Notes: generated from the letters alone by a model not told the origin. A stretch of DNA of 64,000 nt from Diphasiastrum complanatum (GCA_029204225.1 CM055100.1:33633645-33697644), one strand, 5' to 3'; positions 20,198 through 34,785 are shown, numbered from the stretch's first letter. Numbers and translations: made by a program.

Positions 20198-23100
20198 GGT
20201 ATCAGAGTTATATAGGGAGTGTGAATAGTATAGAGTAGTCGTTGAAGAGAGCTTCGAGAGAACAATTTTTCCAAGAGTTTGGGGTTTACGGCAGCTAGAA
20301 AGCGAAAAGTGAAGCATCGGTGTATAGTTTTGGGCATACGAACGCTTGGCAGGCTCAAAACAGAGATCCTTAGCCTGTGCATAGCAATAGACAATGTCAA
20401 AACTGGCAAAATTTGAGAATTGCAAGGGTTACAAGTTTTTCAATAAATCGGCAATAACTTTACCGTTTCTGCACCGTTTTGGATGTCCTAAGGACAAAAA
20501 GATAGCCGTTCTAGCCATGAAGAAAGTTTGAACTTTGGTTTGAGAATTGCCAATTATTAGAGAACCTAATGGTTTTTGCAAAAAAAACAAAGTGAAAAAA
20601 AAAATATGTTTTTTTTCAAAAAAAAACCTCTTTCTCAAGTTGGGCCTATCTCATTGTTTCTCTACATTTTTGTGGCAATTGAATGCTCTACGGACTCATA
20701 ATAGGTAGGGCGCCCTTAATCTAGGCCTCAGACGGCTTTGAAAATACTCAAAAATTGAATGAGATCAAGCCAAGGGAAGGAATGGAGGGTGGCCACAAAC
20801 AGATGAGAGAGTTTGTGCACTCACTTGGAGAAGATGAAGTAGTGTAAAAGAGTGTTACAGTGCTCTAAGTGTCCACTTCAATGCTCAAATTCACTCCCAA
20901 CCACAAGATTGCAACCCACATTCACCAAGGGTCATGATTTGAAGTTGATTTTGCGGCCTAGATGAAGTTCTCTAGTTTTAATGGCCAAGATTAGCTTGAA
21001 GGGACGCGAAGTGCCTTGAAAAGCAAAACAATCTTCAAATTTATTAAAAACCAGTTTGAAGGGACCCAAGGCCCAAAATTGCTTGAAGACTGAAATTTCT
21101 TCACTAAACAGTTTCTTTAACCGTTTTGGACCAAACAAAGGGCACCCGGACTGTACTTGCAAGTACAGTACCACAAAATAGAGTGTTAACCGTAGAGAAA
21201 GTGCTCATTAACACCAAAAGTGATTTCACCCCCTTTGGGAATGTCGAGGTAGGTAGGACTGTGTGGAAACGAGAACCATCTTGGCTTCTGATTTGGCGAA
21301 AAAGTTGTAGGTGGCCTGGTAAGCTAAAAAGTGCAAGTCATTAGTTTTGAATTTTGACATCGCCATTGGCTTCAGTATACTCTTTTTAGCCTACAGGTGG
21401 AGTTTTAAGCATTTTGGAGATGGCAAATATGGGAGAGTCCATTTTGAGCAAAAATAACAAATTGGATTGGATTTCCAACTATGCAGTGTGGAAGTTTAAA
21501 ATGAAGAAGAAGGAATTGTAGGATGTCGTCACAACACAGCCGATGAGCGAAGAGCGCCAAATGAAGCAGACATCACCGTGTTCGTCAAAAAGATGAGGAG
21601 GGCGTTGACCTTCATCAACTTATTAGTGAAGGACCACATCATTACCCACATCAGTGATGCCATGACACCAAGACAAGCTTGGGATGTACTAAAAGAATAG
21701 TTCGAGACTTCAAACCCATCAAGAATTATGCTTTTGAAGTCAAAATTGAATAGTTCCTATATGGAACAAGGGGAGCACATTCAAACTTATATGACCAAAA
21801 TCAAGGCAATAAGAGACAAACTGCATTCCATAGTCAAGCGCATACATGATGTCGAGTTGGTGCACACCACATTATGTGGCATTGCAAATACCCATCAAAT
21901 GTTTGTGAGCGGGATAGTGTCAAGAAAAAAACAACCAACTTTTGACAAACTCACAGGAATCTTGATGTAGGAGGAACAACGACGAGAAATGGTAAAAGCT
22001 TGCTGGAAAATATTGATGATCAAGCACTTGCGTCACATCAAAAACAAGGCAAGGGCTAGGGCAAGAAAAAGTCTAAACAACAGTTTTCCAAAACTCAGAA
22101 GGAAGAAGGGTCATCTAGCAAGACCAAGAAGAAAGACAAGTGCTTCTATTGCGGCAAAAAGGCCATTGGAAGAGTGAATGCTGAAAATTTTTGGCATAGT
22201 CAAGCAAGGGAAAATCAAAGCAAGCAGGTAACCTTGTCAACAAAGGTGAAGTCAAAGATTCTAGCATCTTTATATCAACATTGTCATCAAATAAAGAGGA
22301 TCAAGCTTGGTATATTGACCTGAGGGAGCCACTAGACATATGACAGGTAATAAAGATTGGTTCAGTAGTTTGAAAAAGTTGGATAATGGAACATCTATTT
22401 CACAAGCAAATGGTGACATGTGCAAGATCCATCCAACCACCTGATGGCAAAAGCAAAATCAAACGATCAAGGACGTACTTTATGTGCTAGGTTTGAAGAA
22501 AAATCTATTTTTAGTTGAAGTCATTATTGATCAAAAGTTGAAAGAGTTTGCCCATGATCGTTGCTTTGTGATAGACATGAACCAAAAGTTCAAGGTCATT
22601 GTGGATGGTACAAGGGAGCTCAAGACAAACTTGTAGCATTAAAGGACAACATGGACTTATCTCATCCATCATCATCGCAAATTGAACTGTGTTATAAAAG
22701 ACTTGGTCATTTGAATCTGGAAAGCCTCAGTTTGATGAGAAAACTACAATATAGTGGGTTTCTTTCCTTGCCTAACCTAAATCCAAGATCTAGTCAATCT
22801 AGCATCAAAGAGACGGAGTAAGTTGTCACGCGGAGGTTCGTTCCCATGAGAGCGATAGTTTAGTTCAAATTTCAACATGAATGGAGGATCTCACACTAAC
22901 ATCCATTAACACTAAGTATTAACACTACATCCATTAACCCTACTTCCATTAACCCTAAATCCACAATAATGATAGAAACTTACTCTTCTCTCTCTCCCTT
23001 TCTCTCTCACAAAAAGCATAAGAAATAGCAATCCCAATAATGAACAGATCCAACAATTAGCAAAATCCAAAGAAAGCATGAGAAATGGAAGAGAAGAGAG

Positions 23101-23710
23101 GAAGAGCAAGGACATTCATCAATCCATTTCTAAAGAGAACCAATCTGCTTTATTGAAATGAGGAAATGAACATGAGGAACAACTCGAGCTGGTCCCTTTT
23201 TATAGTAGAGAGGAGGACCCTGGCCTCTGAATCCTATTGGTCCAGTCTTGCCTCTCTTTTTATTCAAATTTAAAAAAGTGTGGGAACCATCAAAATTGGA
23301 GGGAAATCCAACTTTATTCACTAACTTGACATTTAGCCCTGTGACATTAAAAGTCCCGCAAAAAGGCCTAAAGTCCCTTTTATTAAAGACTTGGTCATTT
23401 GAATCTGGTAAGTCTCAGTTTGATGAGAAAACTAGAAAAGGTGAAGAGATTGTCTATGATGGAAGACCACTTGAAGACGATGTGCGAGTCATGTGTATAT
23501 GGGAAGAAGCATCGAGAGAAATTCAAACAAGGTGGTGTTGCGAGGGTGAAGAACATTGTTGAGATGAAACTACCAAAGAATTGTTGGTCAAAAGCATGCA
23601 ATAATGTAGTCTATTCTCAAAACAGAAGTCCTACCATTATTGTGCCGAAGATTACACCTGAAGAGATGTTTATAAAGAAGAAGCCAAAGCTGAATCATTT
23701 ATGAATCTTT
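20198..23710 (+). pseudogene. Degenerate Ty1/copia element (remnant B)
   Basis: TGGTATCAGAG at about 20198 is a primer-binding site. Gag pieces lie at 21420-21520 (MANMGESILSKNN, then VWKFKMKK) and 21730-21970 (GEHIQTYMTKIKAIRDKLHS). A protease-like remnant ATRHMTGNKDWF is near 22330. The pre-integrase motif LCYKRLGHLNLESLSLMRKL occurs at about 22688-22750 and again, as LGHLNLVSLSLMRKL then CESCVYGKKHREKF, at 23390-23530. Later comes PEEMFIKKKPKLNHL. Stops and frame changes are frequent. About 650 bp of other sequence separates the two pre-integrase copies. Confidence 0.78.
22690..23440 (+). repeat. Duplicated pre-integrase segment flanking about 650 bp
   Basis: AAGACTTGGTCATTTGAATC followed by CAGTTTGATGAGAAAACTA occurs at about 22697-22746 and again at about 23386-23435. 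Between them is non-copia sequence, including a pyrimidine-rich stretch (22980-23010). Confidence 0.8.
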
Positions 23711-24299
23711 GTGTCGAAAATCAGTGGGTTGTGTGGAAGCTGGGTGTGAGCTAGATGAGTGGATCAGAAACACAACAGTTAGCAGCAAAAATAGTTCAAA
23801 CGATGGATTCAAACAAATGTGTAATGACCAATAACAACAGTAGGACGAATCGTACTCTGATTATTAACAACAATGAGTACAATTGCATGAAGTTATAACT
23901 TTTGCTTGTTGAGCGTTAAAACGCTGATATAGATGATTTGATTGATATATTTCAATTACCAGAAGTGTGTTTTCTGATGAAGATTCTGAGTTTGATATAC
24001 TAAAAGTATCTACTATTGAGTTTCCTACAATTATTACAACCGACTTTATGCCATTAATGCATGTACAAAGTAGGCAGACTTCCAATGCAAAGTCGTTGGG
24101 TCGGATTTCTAACCGCAACAGTATCAAAACTAACATAGGGTCGGAATTTAAACAAATGGTCGGGAAAATTTACACTAGGTCAAAAAATATGCTGAGGGCC
24201 AAATTTTTTGAAGTCAGAAAATTTAGACCTGATCTAGGGTCGAAGATGCCTGGATAATTTTTGCCTTGATCCGATCCAATCCAAGGTCGAAAAATTCAT

Positions 24300-25265
<966 letters not shown>

Positions 25266-25389
25266 AAATTTTGAAGCGAAAAATTTGGAACGCAAATTGC
25301 AAATATCAATCAAGCTCTCAAACAAAACGAAATGAAACGAAATAAAATTGGACGAAATGAAACAAAACTTGAACAAGCTCTAACATTGA

Positions 25390-25934
25390 CATTACTGAAG
25401 CAAAATCAAATTGATCGTGAATGAAAACCAATTCGGATGAATTTTAGATATGATTGTCGATCACTGCTGGCTACTTCATTTCTACAATCCTCCAGAATGT
25501 AGACAAACACTGCTGATCTACGTTTACAGCATTCAAAAAAAATTGAATGAGTGTGCGGAATTGATAAATGAGTGAATGAGATACACAAGCGATGGCAGAC
25601 AATTATTCATTCGAGATCAAGAGTGATATGTGCGTAATAGCTACAGTATCATCTATTGATCCTCTTGATTTCAAGTGCATTGGCGTGAGAGAAGCAGTGT
25701 TCTCCCACGAGTAATGTCTCGCTTACTAACGAACTTCTTGGATCTCTGTGGATCCTGCTTACAAAACTTGCCTCGCTCACAGGCGAACTTCTATTTTGTA
25801 GTTTGTATTCTGTGTTTTTCTATCTCCTGCTCTATGTACCTAATACATTCAGAGTAGCACACCATATTAGATAGACCAAACAATCTATAACTAATCATGA
25901 ATTACAATAGAGGTGGATTAGGCACATCCTAACA
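25390..25934 (-). repeat. Probable 3' LTR of copia remnant D
   Basis: On the minus strand a purine tract (AGCGGAAGAG) is followed by TGTTAGGATGTGCC at 25934; a plausible end in ...AATGTCA lies near 25390. About 545 bp. The partner LTR is not in view. Confidence 0.45.
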
Positions 25935-26473
25935 CTCTTCCGCTGATGTCATCATATCAGATCAGGGGTTTTTGTACCACTTGGTTCTTGCATGATCTTC
26001 CTGATCCTTTGAAACGTGAAGGTCAAAAAGTGTCACTAAGATTTTCGTGTGGCTTCGAGCCGTTTGACTTTCACGTCGTCTAACTTTCTCTTGCTGTACT
26101 ACGAAAATTTTTCTTTCGCGAACTTTTCACATTCGTGTCTCTTCGTCAGGGTGTTCGCGAACATTTTCACTTCGTGTCTTTTCGTCAGAGTGAGGGCTCA
26201 AAGCTAGCAAAGCTTTGATAATAGAAACGTTTTGTTTCTTCAGCTCTCTCTCAAAGCGTGGTAGTTTGATGACTCCAAGACTGCTCCTCTATTTCTCGAA
26301 CAGACCTTTGTCTAAGGCCTTTGTGAAAATGTCAACCACCATCTCCTTTGTCCTTGCAGTCGTCCTTGAGAGATGCCCAGCTAGCATCACTGTAGGAAAA
26401 CATCTGGAACACTGCATCACAAGTTAACACAAATCAAAATCCTTCATTAATTAGAGGTATTGCAAAATTCGTT

Positions 26474-27229
26474 TCACAATTTTCCAATGAGTTGATCCTG
26501 GATTTGAACAGAATTGGCGCACCCGAACACGGCATAAGAAATGTCAGGACATGTGTTATCTGCAAGGTACATCAGCGATCCGATCAGCTTCTTGTATGGT
26601 GTAAGCTGCATCAACTCTCTTTTTTCTTCAGTCTTCGAACAGTCTTCATTCGTCAGGACTGTTCCTGCAAGCATGGGAGTTTTTGCTCCCTTGCAACTCA
26701 GCATCCTGAAATCTTCTAGGATTTTTTGGGTATATCTGGACTGATGAAGGTACAACTTACCTCCCTCATAGTCCTTGTCAATCTGTAAGCCAAGATAACA
26801 TCTGGCTTCTTCCAGGTCTGCAATCTTGAAATGTTTTGAGATGTCATACTTCACCTCAGCAATAAGCTCTTCACTTCTATAAAATATCAAAGTGTCATCC
26901 ACATACACAACTACAATGATGATTTTTTCGTCTGTTATTCTTACATAAACATTAGAATCAGCAACTAGCGGCTTGAATCCTAAAGACTTGAGGGCTTGAT
27001 CTTTCTTCTTATACCATTGTCGTGTTGACTGCTTCAGACCGTAGATACTCCTATGCATTCTGCATGCATAAGTGGGAAGTGAGTTCAAAATGTAGCCTGG
27101 AGGTTGATCCATGTCAACTTTTTCATTTAGCTCACCATGCAAGAAGGCTGCCTTCTCATCCATGATGTGAATCTTGAGATCATAAGCAGCTGCATATGCA
27201 AACAGTATACGTAGGGACAAATGTTTCAT
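26474..27229 (-). pseudogene. Ty1/copia reverse transcriptase, minus strand (remnant D)
   Basis: A 251-codon open stretch of RT: LKIHIMDEKAAFLHGELNEK, VDMDQPPGYI, then the active site VVYVDDTLIFYRSEEL, then LHQSRYTQKILEDFRM and YKKLIGSLMYLADNTCPDIS. The first catalytic Asp region reads IMDEKAAFLHG (usually MDVKTAFLNG). The frame is lost before RNase H. It is a different family from remnant C, judged by sequence. Confidence 0.88.
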
Positions 27230-27439
27230 GACAAGAGAGAAGGCCTCAGCAGTGATCTAGATGAGATCCATTTTTTCACATTGACTAGATTTTGGGTGAA
27301 GATTGATTCTAAGATTTGTGATCTAGATCTTTTGTATATCTTTCTAGATCTTTGATGTGTTCATATGTAATTTCTTAAGGATCACAAAATCAATTTGAAG
27401 GATCATTTCACAAGTTTGTACTTTGTGTACAAGTACTTC

Positions 27440-27860
27440 CTCATCATGGGAGATGGCTTTAATGAGGAGGGGTCACTCATGGCATGCATGAGTACCTCAT
27501 CAATTTCTATGGAGGAAGATCTTTGGTGGATTGATAGTGGGCTGAGCTCATATGTCACAAGGCAAAGGGAGTATTTCTCTTCATTTCATCATGTTCTAAA
27601 AAGTCTATTCTTATTGCAAATGGTGCTAAATATGAGATTCATGGGATAGGAACCATTCCTATTTGGCTTGAATCAATAAGGAGAGCAAAGCTTCAAAAGG
27701 TCTTGTATGTTCCTTCAATGTCTAGAAATTTGTTGAGTGTAAGTCAATTGATTTGGCAATGGATGTCATGTCAAGTTTGATTGCAATACTTGCTTTATCA
27801 TCAAGAAAGGAAATGTCATTGCCAAGGGGATTAGAGATGGTACCTTAGAGCCCTTTGGAC
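27440..27860 (+). pseudogene. Ty1/copia protease fragment, plus strand (remnant E)
   Basis: Reads LWWIDSGLSSYVTRQREYFS and, after a frame change, ANGAKYEIHGIGTIPIW, LYVPSMSRNLLSVSQL. The protease DSG is kept but followed by L rather than A. It faces the opposite way to remnants C and D. Confidence 0.75.
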
Positions 27861-27930
27861 TCAAAAAGGGCCTCCAAAAGTGTGCCAAATCTTGCTTAAT
27901 CCATTTTAATTAGTCTCACTAATCTCACCT

Positions 27931-28359
27931 ATGTGGCACTTAACCCTTGGGTTTAATAGGGGTTTTGGCTTTAATGTTGATGTCAAGAATGTTGTTTCAA
28001 GTGTGAATGGAAGTGCTTCTAATGTTGTTGGTGTCAAGGGTCTTGCAAGGCTCAAGGAGGAGTCAAGTGAAGAAGAAGGTGTAGAGCATCAATCTCTACA
28101 ACCAAGCACACCAAGGGGATCATCAAGATCCAAGGAGGAACCATCAAGGCTTGTTTGCATGAGTAAGGATATGCAAAGGGAAGGCCCTATCTCATGTACT
28201 TCTAACACTTTCATGACTTCTTTGATAGATGAATCAAGTTGCTTTGTTGATGTGTCAAAATTTCTAAGTACACTTGAGATAATTCCACATGACTATGATG
28301 CTTTGATGGGATACAAAAATGTGATGATATGGGATTCTCCATTTGTAACATGCGATTAG
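27931..28359 (+). other. Unrecognised 142-codon ORF
   Basis: Opens MWHLTLGFNRGFGFNVDVKN, with a Ser/Glu/Lys-rich middle (LKEESSEEEGVEHQSLQPST) and a C-terminal IIPHDYDALMGYKNVMIW. I do not recognise it. It directly follows remnant E and may be an unconserved part of a retroelement or a chance ORF. Confidence 0.2.
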
Positions 28360-29835
28360 TTCATGTGTGGAATTTGTATCTACTTGCTCTTGGATTTTAT
28401 GCAAGTAGGACTGGACAAATTCATCCATTTGTTGGATGATGGTGTTTTTACATGTTAGATTTGAGAGTAGCATGAAAATCAAGTGTGAAAAAATGATGCA
28501 AAATCTTTGCTATTTTAGCATGCATATTCTTGTCAATCTTGATATGTCTAATTCTCAAGATCTTGATAATATGATGATGGATCTTTGTGATCCCTTATGA
28601 GTCAAGGAGGACACTTGATTTCCTCATGGAGTTGCAGCTATTTTTCAAGGAGGAGGAGCTTTGGGATCAATCATGTTCTTCAAGGATGGAAGAAATCAAT
28701 GGCACAAAATGGTGGAAAGCTCTTCATGGTGCTTGGAAATGGTTTTCAATCAAGGAAGCCTTGTCATGACTACGGTGATGTTGCTGCCTCAGGGTTATTG
28801 GTTGGTTTTCTCAACAAATGCATGCCAAAGAATCCACTTGAAAAGCTATTTTTGGCTACTTAAAATTTGGAGAGAACTAGCACACTTATCAAGCTATATT
28901 TTGAGGAGTTTGAAAATTATACAAAATTTAGCTTGATCATTTTACATTTTGATGTACATATGTAAATCACACGTGTGGAGCACATTCTCACATGTGAGTA
29001 GTAGGCGTATTTGCATTAGCCAATTCATGAATTAGAATAGCTTGTTTTTCAAGCAATGTGAAACTAGACAAAAGCTAGTCATGTAGAAGCATGCCAAATG
29101 GCATCACGAAGTTAGGCCCCAATCCCTGTCTAGGATAGGCAAATATACATCCATCTTTAGCCCTATGAGGAGTTAACAAATGTCATAAAGTGTAGCTTAT
29201 TGAGTAGGACCTCGAGCTACCACTATATGGATGTGGAGTTTCATTGTACTTGTGAACAATTTTGAGAGTTAATCAATTTTTAATTTCTACTTTGCTCTCC
29301 TTATTGGACAATTTCACTACAACTGCATATACTTAGCGAAAAATCCTCCTCAATACCTCCTGGAGTTTAGAATAAACCTTGACCATTGTGCATTCAAGTA
29401 GAAATGAATCACTCAAATCATCCATATGGTTTGCCCCATCATATAAGCGATGTTCAAAACATAAAAATAATAGTGAATGGATGATTCTTGAAATTTTTTG
29501 AGATTTTGAGATCAAAGGAGACCTCTAACCTTCCATTTAGCCTTATACAATCATACTTGGTGTCTTTTAGCCTCATGTATGTGGGTAAAACAATTCCATC
29601 TCCAAGTATAATATAACATAACTCGAATCAAATAATTCACATACATTTAGATCATCTTCTTGCACTTACCTCTCTCAAAGGCATCATGAGATGTTATCTT
29701 CAATCTATGCTAGCACAAATTGACGTATCTTTGAACTTCCAAGATGTTAGGTGCCCTCATTTTATACCAAGTCCAAGGCCTAGTTGTGCACTCGTCTACA
29801 TCATATTTTTTCCTAATCTAATCAAGTCAAGAAGA
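28360..29835. other. Unassigned intergenic sequence
   Basis: Short ORFs at 28587-28936 overlap in three frames and give no family. Probably decayed repeat sequence. Confidence 0.3.
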
Positions 29836-29970
29836 TCACTCATCACTACTATAAATGGCATTATGTTGCACGTTTTGTGATAACGCATCCACCACCTTAC
29901 TGTGGATGCAAGATTTGTACTTGATTTTCATGCATAATCTTTGAATAAGCTCTACCAAGTGAGCTTTTTG
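29836..29970 (-). pseudogene. Possible Ty3/gypsy RNase H fragment
   Basis: The minus strand reads HLVELIQRLCMKIKYKSCIH then SKVVDALSQNVQHNAI. It resembles the gypsy RT/RNase H junction (...L..Y...I.Y.PGK.N.VADALSR). The match is short and imperfect. Confidence 0.4.
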
Positions 29971-31146
29971 ACCCAACTTCAAATCTAGATGATTGCATAT
30001 AGATTTCAAATATAATAAGTGGAGGATCATATAAGAGTGATTCGAGGCCTTTATAGCACACACAATCTTGTATTGAGTTAGCTTATTCATTTGAAAAATA
30101 AAACCTTCTTACTTAGAATGGCCATAGATCGACCACCTGAACACAAGACAACACCTATGACATATACTTGTATCCAACTTCAAAAGAAAATGGCACACTT
30201 GAGTAACACATTGGAGGTATCCTTTATTAAATCAACTTAAAAAGGACCTCTAGCTCCCACCCACTAGTCTACTCCTGAGAGGTGCAAGCTTACGAGTCCC
30301 TTGACATGTCAAAGGTAATGAGATAATTTGTATCCCTAGATAAACCGAGGGCACCAACTTGACCATCCCAAAAAGAAATTCAAATCTTGCGACAATTGTG
30401 ACCCAATTAAGGACAACATAGACCTTCTATAGATCTATTTGCATTGAATCCACAGAGATCAAAAGAAAGTCTGAGGTATTCCACCTCTTGAAAAAGATAT
30501 TTACATTCAACTTAAAAGTTCGAAATGTGTTTCCACGTGTACTATCTCAATTGTATGCTCAACAAAACAAAAAGACTAGCACGTGAATCTTTTGGGAAAG
30601 CATGTGAAATAAAGAGCTTAAAACGATCTCCATTATTTTTCGTTTTCTTGCATTCTTTGCTTTTTTCTTATCTACCTCCAAAACCAATGCATCATCATGA
30701 AAATATAGAATGAAATATGACAAAAAATAATATATCTTGCATGTTACTTGTTAACCAACCATTGTAGATACATGGAAAAAAGCATCGAGTACTCTAAGAA
30801 TTCGTCTTCAAAATGGACATTGACTTACATTCCTTTAGAACAAATTGGCAACCTCTTAGCTCTCAACTTCCACCTAAAATGACACTTCATAAATAGCTCC
30901 TCCTTTTCCATTCCGAAATTAAATTGCACACTACTTATTGGAGTGCATGGTTGGAAATTGAAGCTTTTAGTGCATTATTAATTAAGTTTGGTGAGAGATT
31001 TGTGATATGTCCACAGACAGAGAGAGACTCTAGAATTTAGCAAATAAAAAAGGAAGTCCTAAAACACAAAGGATTCGGACCTTATGTAATGAGGTATGAG
31101 GACAAGCCCTCCTGTGGCTTCCTCTTAATGGCCCTCTTCTAAACAT

Positions 31147-31150
<4 letters not shown>
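29971..31150. other. Unassigned intergenic sequence
   Basis: AT-rich; short ORFs only. No repeat ends recognised. Confidence 0.3.

Positions 31151-31213
<63 letters not shown>
31151..31213. repeat. (GA)n microsatellite, 63 bp
   Basis: Perfect GA run. Confidence 0.97.
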
Positions 31214-31215
<2 letters not shown>

Positions 31216-31570
31216 CTTCATATTGCTTTTGTGGACTAAGCTAAATATGTGATTACCTCGTAGTACCTTGTGAGTGAAGCCAAATTAATCCCAACTAAGA
31301 ATCCAAGCACCAGAACAATCCAAGTGCCTCTAAGCCGAGTAGCTTAGTGAGTAGTACAATTTTGAAGTATATCAACTCAATGGATAGCAAAACCATCTAC
31401 ATTGCAAAAATATCAATCGCAAGTTAGAAAAGAGTAAGACCTTGAATAGCGTACACAGAAACAAAACTTGCCCTTACAACTCCTGGTATTTATATTACAG
31501 ACTTTCAAAAGCATTGAATGCCAGTCGGACTTCTCTGGTAGCAGTTCACATGAGTAAAGGTATAAACCCA

Positions 31571-31840
31571 GAAAGTACATATAACTCATGTAAATCATCT
31601 ATACAAAAGGTGAACATAGTTGCCAAGTACTAGCCCAGAAAATGAATCATTTTCTATCTTGGACAGAATGCACATTTTGACCCCTGTTCAGAATCATCTG
31701 ACACCTAAAGTACATATAACGCATGTAATTCATCTAGACACAAGGTATGAACGTAGTTGCCAAGTATCAGCCCAGAAAATGAATCGTTTTTAATCTTGGA
31801 CAGAATGCGCATTTTGACCCCAGTTCAGAACCATCAGACA
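31571..31840. repeat. Tandem duplication, about 135-bp unit, two copies
   Basis: Copies start near 31571 and 31706. Both contain AAAGTACATATAAC, GTAGTTGCCAAGTA or its near-match, CAGCCCAGAAAATGAATC or its near-match, and a CTTGGACAGAATG block. They differ by scattered substitutions and small indels. Non-coding. Confidence 0.88.
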
Positions 31841-32126
31841 TTGACGTGGCTGAATAATCTCCCTCTAGATTTCAATTAGATAAATACCTTGATCTTTGAT
31901 GACTTCTCTGCAATCTCTTAATGGTCAATTTTGAAGCCTGTTGGGTGTTCATCCCACAAAAGGGCTTAGACAGATTTGTAAATAGCCAGAGTTGCTCAAT
32001 TGTGCAGTTTACCTTTCAAAAAGCATCTCCATTATCCCATCACTCCCAGAAAGCATGACAACATTCAAGCATTGCAGTGGCCAATCCTTGCCATCTGATC
32101 GCTCAATCTTAGATGCAGTCCTTTGA

Positions 32127-32144
32127 CCCCCCCCCCCCCCCCCC
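32127..32144. repeat. Poly(C) run, 18 bp
   Basis: Eighteen consecutive C. Its length may be unreliable in an assembly. Confidence 0.95.
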
Positions 32145-33700
32145 TCCATGGAACCCCCAAATTACAGGACAAGGAATCCTTTAACACATCTGTAAAGCAT
32201 TGTAAGTTGACAGTCAAAACACATTTGTACTAAAGGAACTGCAGTTTCTTCTCAATCTGGTAGCAGAGCAACAGCATTTGCCTGCACGAGTGAAGCACCT
32301 GGAACAAATGATAAATTCAGCAGAATAACCCACACAAAGCTTCTAGATTCTAAAACATGGCAAGATACAAGAAAAATGTTCTAAATTAGAAAAGGTTGAT
32401 AAGCATTGTGCCTACCCTACTTTCCTTCATCTGACGATTTTCTAAACTGCTACAACCAATATGAATTTATTCTAGAGACACTGTAAAGTGATGCAAGTCT
32501 CAATCATCAAAACAATCCAGAAAAAACTTAATGCAAATTTGCTTGAATAAGGGGACAGATGTCAAATACAAGATGACTCTAACCCTAAAGACAAAATAAC
32601 ATGCAGTGCTCCCATTAGCATAGCAACTGAAAAGACGGAGAACTGACGACATCTGGCTGAAATGAAGGGTCTTTGAAACCAAAGAAGAAATTCAAATAGG
32701 TGAAAGCTCCTTTCTTAGCTGCTCAGAAAACTTTCTTGTGGACATCCACTCAAAATAGACTTTGGGGAAAAGACTCTTCAATAAGAAAATGTATTGTTGT
32801 CAATCGCTTATACATCTAGATTCTAGGTTAATGATTTTCAGGAAAAACCAACGAATTCAGAGTAGTAGAAAATCATAATTCTTACCAAAGGAAATTCAAG
32901 GAAAGGCTTTTTTGTTTCACCAGTTTCAGAGGTATGCATGTTCTTGGTCAAAGATAACTGGTTGACCAAGATCAGTCTCCTTAACTGGAAGTTTGCAACA
33001 CAACACAAAAAGATTCCCTTTTTAATTAGAGGAAGCAAGTTAATGATTCAAGAGGGTCTTGACATTGTAAAAACTTGAATTAGCAAAAGGTGAAATAACA
33101 GATAATGGTCGTAAATCGATAGTCTTTATCAAGTCAACCACTTTTTAGGGAAAAGGTAAAAAGTAGCAGCAGCCTTTGTTACTTTCACTTCTGTGCAATA
33201 AGAGAGAAAAAAATCAGACGACAAAGGTAGGAAATAGATCATTTACCACAACATTGACAGTGGAGTTTTGCCAAGCTAGGGAGTTGGTGTCTTAACCTTC
33301 CACATTTGTAGTAACATTTCCCAGATGCGATGATGTATAACTGTCTGGCAAATAAGAAAAAGGTCCTCTAAAGACATTGAAGTGAGAGTAAAAAATAATA
33401 ATACAAAGAATGGGAATAAGTTGAAGCTATTAAGATAATGTGGTTGTAACTTGATCGATTGAGTAAATTTTCTACATGACGATGCTAGTGCAATAATTGA
33501 ACCATTGCCATATTATAAAACCATGACTAATATTTTCTAAATAGTCTTAACGATCAGAACCATTATTTGGAAAAGTCCAGTTGTTGAATATCCAGAATAA
33601 CATATGAGTTATACCCTTCTTCATGACCTCGTAACTTTACTTTCTTGGAATCCAACAAAACAGAGTTTCTACCGGAAAAGAGATGTGGTTAAACTCAGTA
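32145..33700. other. Unassigned intergenic sequence
   Basis: No gene, repeat end or tandem array recognised in either strand. Confidence 0.3.
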
Positions 33701-33708
33701 CTTCTAGG

Positions 33709-34059
33709 CAGACATGAGGGTCCGGGCCGGAATGCCCACGTCCGACCCCCGGACGTGGGGTCGGACGTGTCCAATTTTATTTCTATTTTTTTTAACTAAA
33801 AAACCCTAAAAAAAATTAAAAAAGGACGTGCCCGTACCGCCGGACGCACCCGTGGCTTCATATTTTTTTTTAATTTTTTTTAGTCTAAATTTTTTTTTTT
33901 AATTTTAAAAAAAAAAATTTAAAAAAAAAAAAAAAAAAAAACCGGACGTGTTTGGGGACGCGGACGCGCCAGGCCCCCTGGCATGTCCGCGTCCGGGCAC
34001 GGACACGGACGCGAACGCGCGCCCGGACACGCGTTCGCGTCCGGATCCCGCTTCCTTAG
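33709..34059. mobile_element. hAT-like MITE, GGACGCG family, 8-bp TSD CTTCTAGG
   Basis: A 351-bp element flanked by a perfect CTTCTAGG duplication (33701-33708, 34060-34067). The ends are very GC-rich, with iterated GTCCGGAC-like and GGACGCG/CGCGTCC words; the core is A/T homopolymer tracts. Terminal inverted repeats are imperfect (CAGACATGAGGGTCCGG against CTAAGGAAGCGGGATCCGG). No coding capacity. Confidence 0.82.
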
Positions 34060-34785
34060 CTTCTAGGTGACAGGCAACTCAACATAACATATAATGACAA
34101 GTGTCTAATATATGTAGAGTAGGTCCGTAAGTTAGTTACCATCATAATATATTATATGCGTCTAAGGATATACTCAGGCTTTATGCTACCTACAATCCTT
34201 TGAGCAATAGAATGTCTAGAGACTTTTGAATAACGGAATTGCCAATTGTCAGACAATGCCTTAATTTCTGTTTTTCCAGCATACCTTTCTATACTTTGCA
34301 ATTAAGGGACGATTCACAAGTTATGATTATAATATAAATTCAACTAAACTTCGCCACCAAAACACGAACTTGTTTCTGCGAAGGACACAGTACGATGATA
34401 TTGCTCCACCCATCTAGAGACCAATGCAATGCATAAATATATAGAGAAACATCGTGCATCATCTCATAAATATATAGAGAAACACATGCATGCATAACTG
34501 GATTTACAGTACTGACTATTTAATTATTATTTTTAGCCACATACCATCCAAGATTCAATTCGAACACTGCAGAACAAGCAGAAAAACTAGGCTTCTCTCC
34601 AAGGATCATTGTTCTACTCAAAGAACAAAGGAAACACATGTCTCTATCCTTGAGCCACTGCCATGGCCAATCCTACAATCAGAGAGAGAAAAAGAATCAC
34701 CTCTGGCATATAGACAAGAAACATCAAAAACATAGTCTATGCAACAAATCCTTCTGCAAGTTCCTTAAGCAAGAGAGCACGGGAG

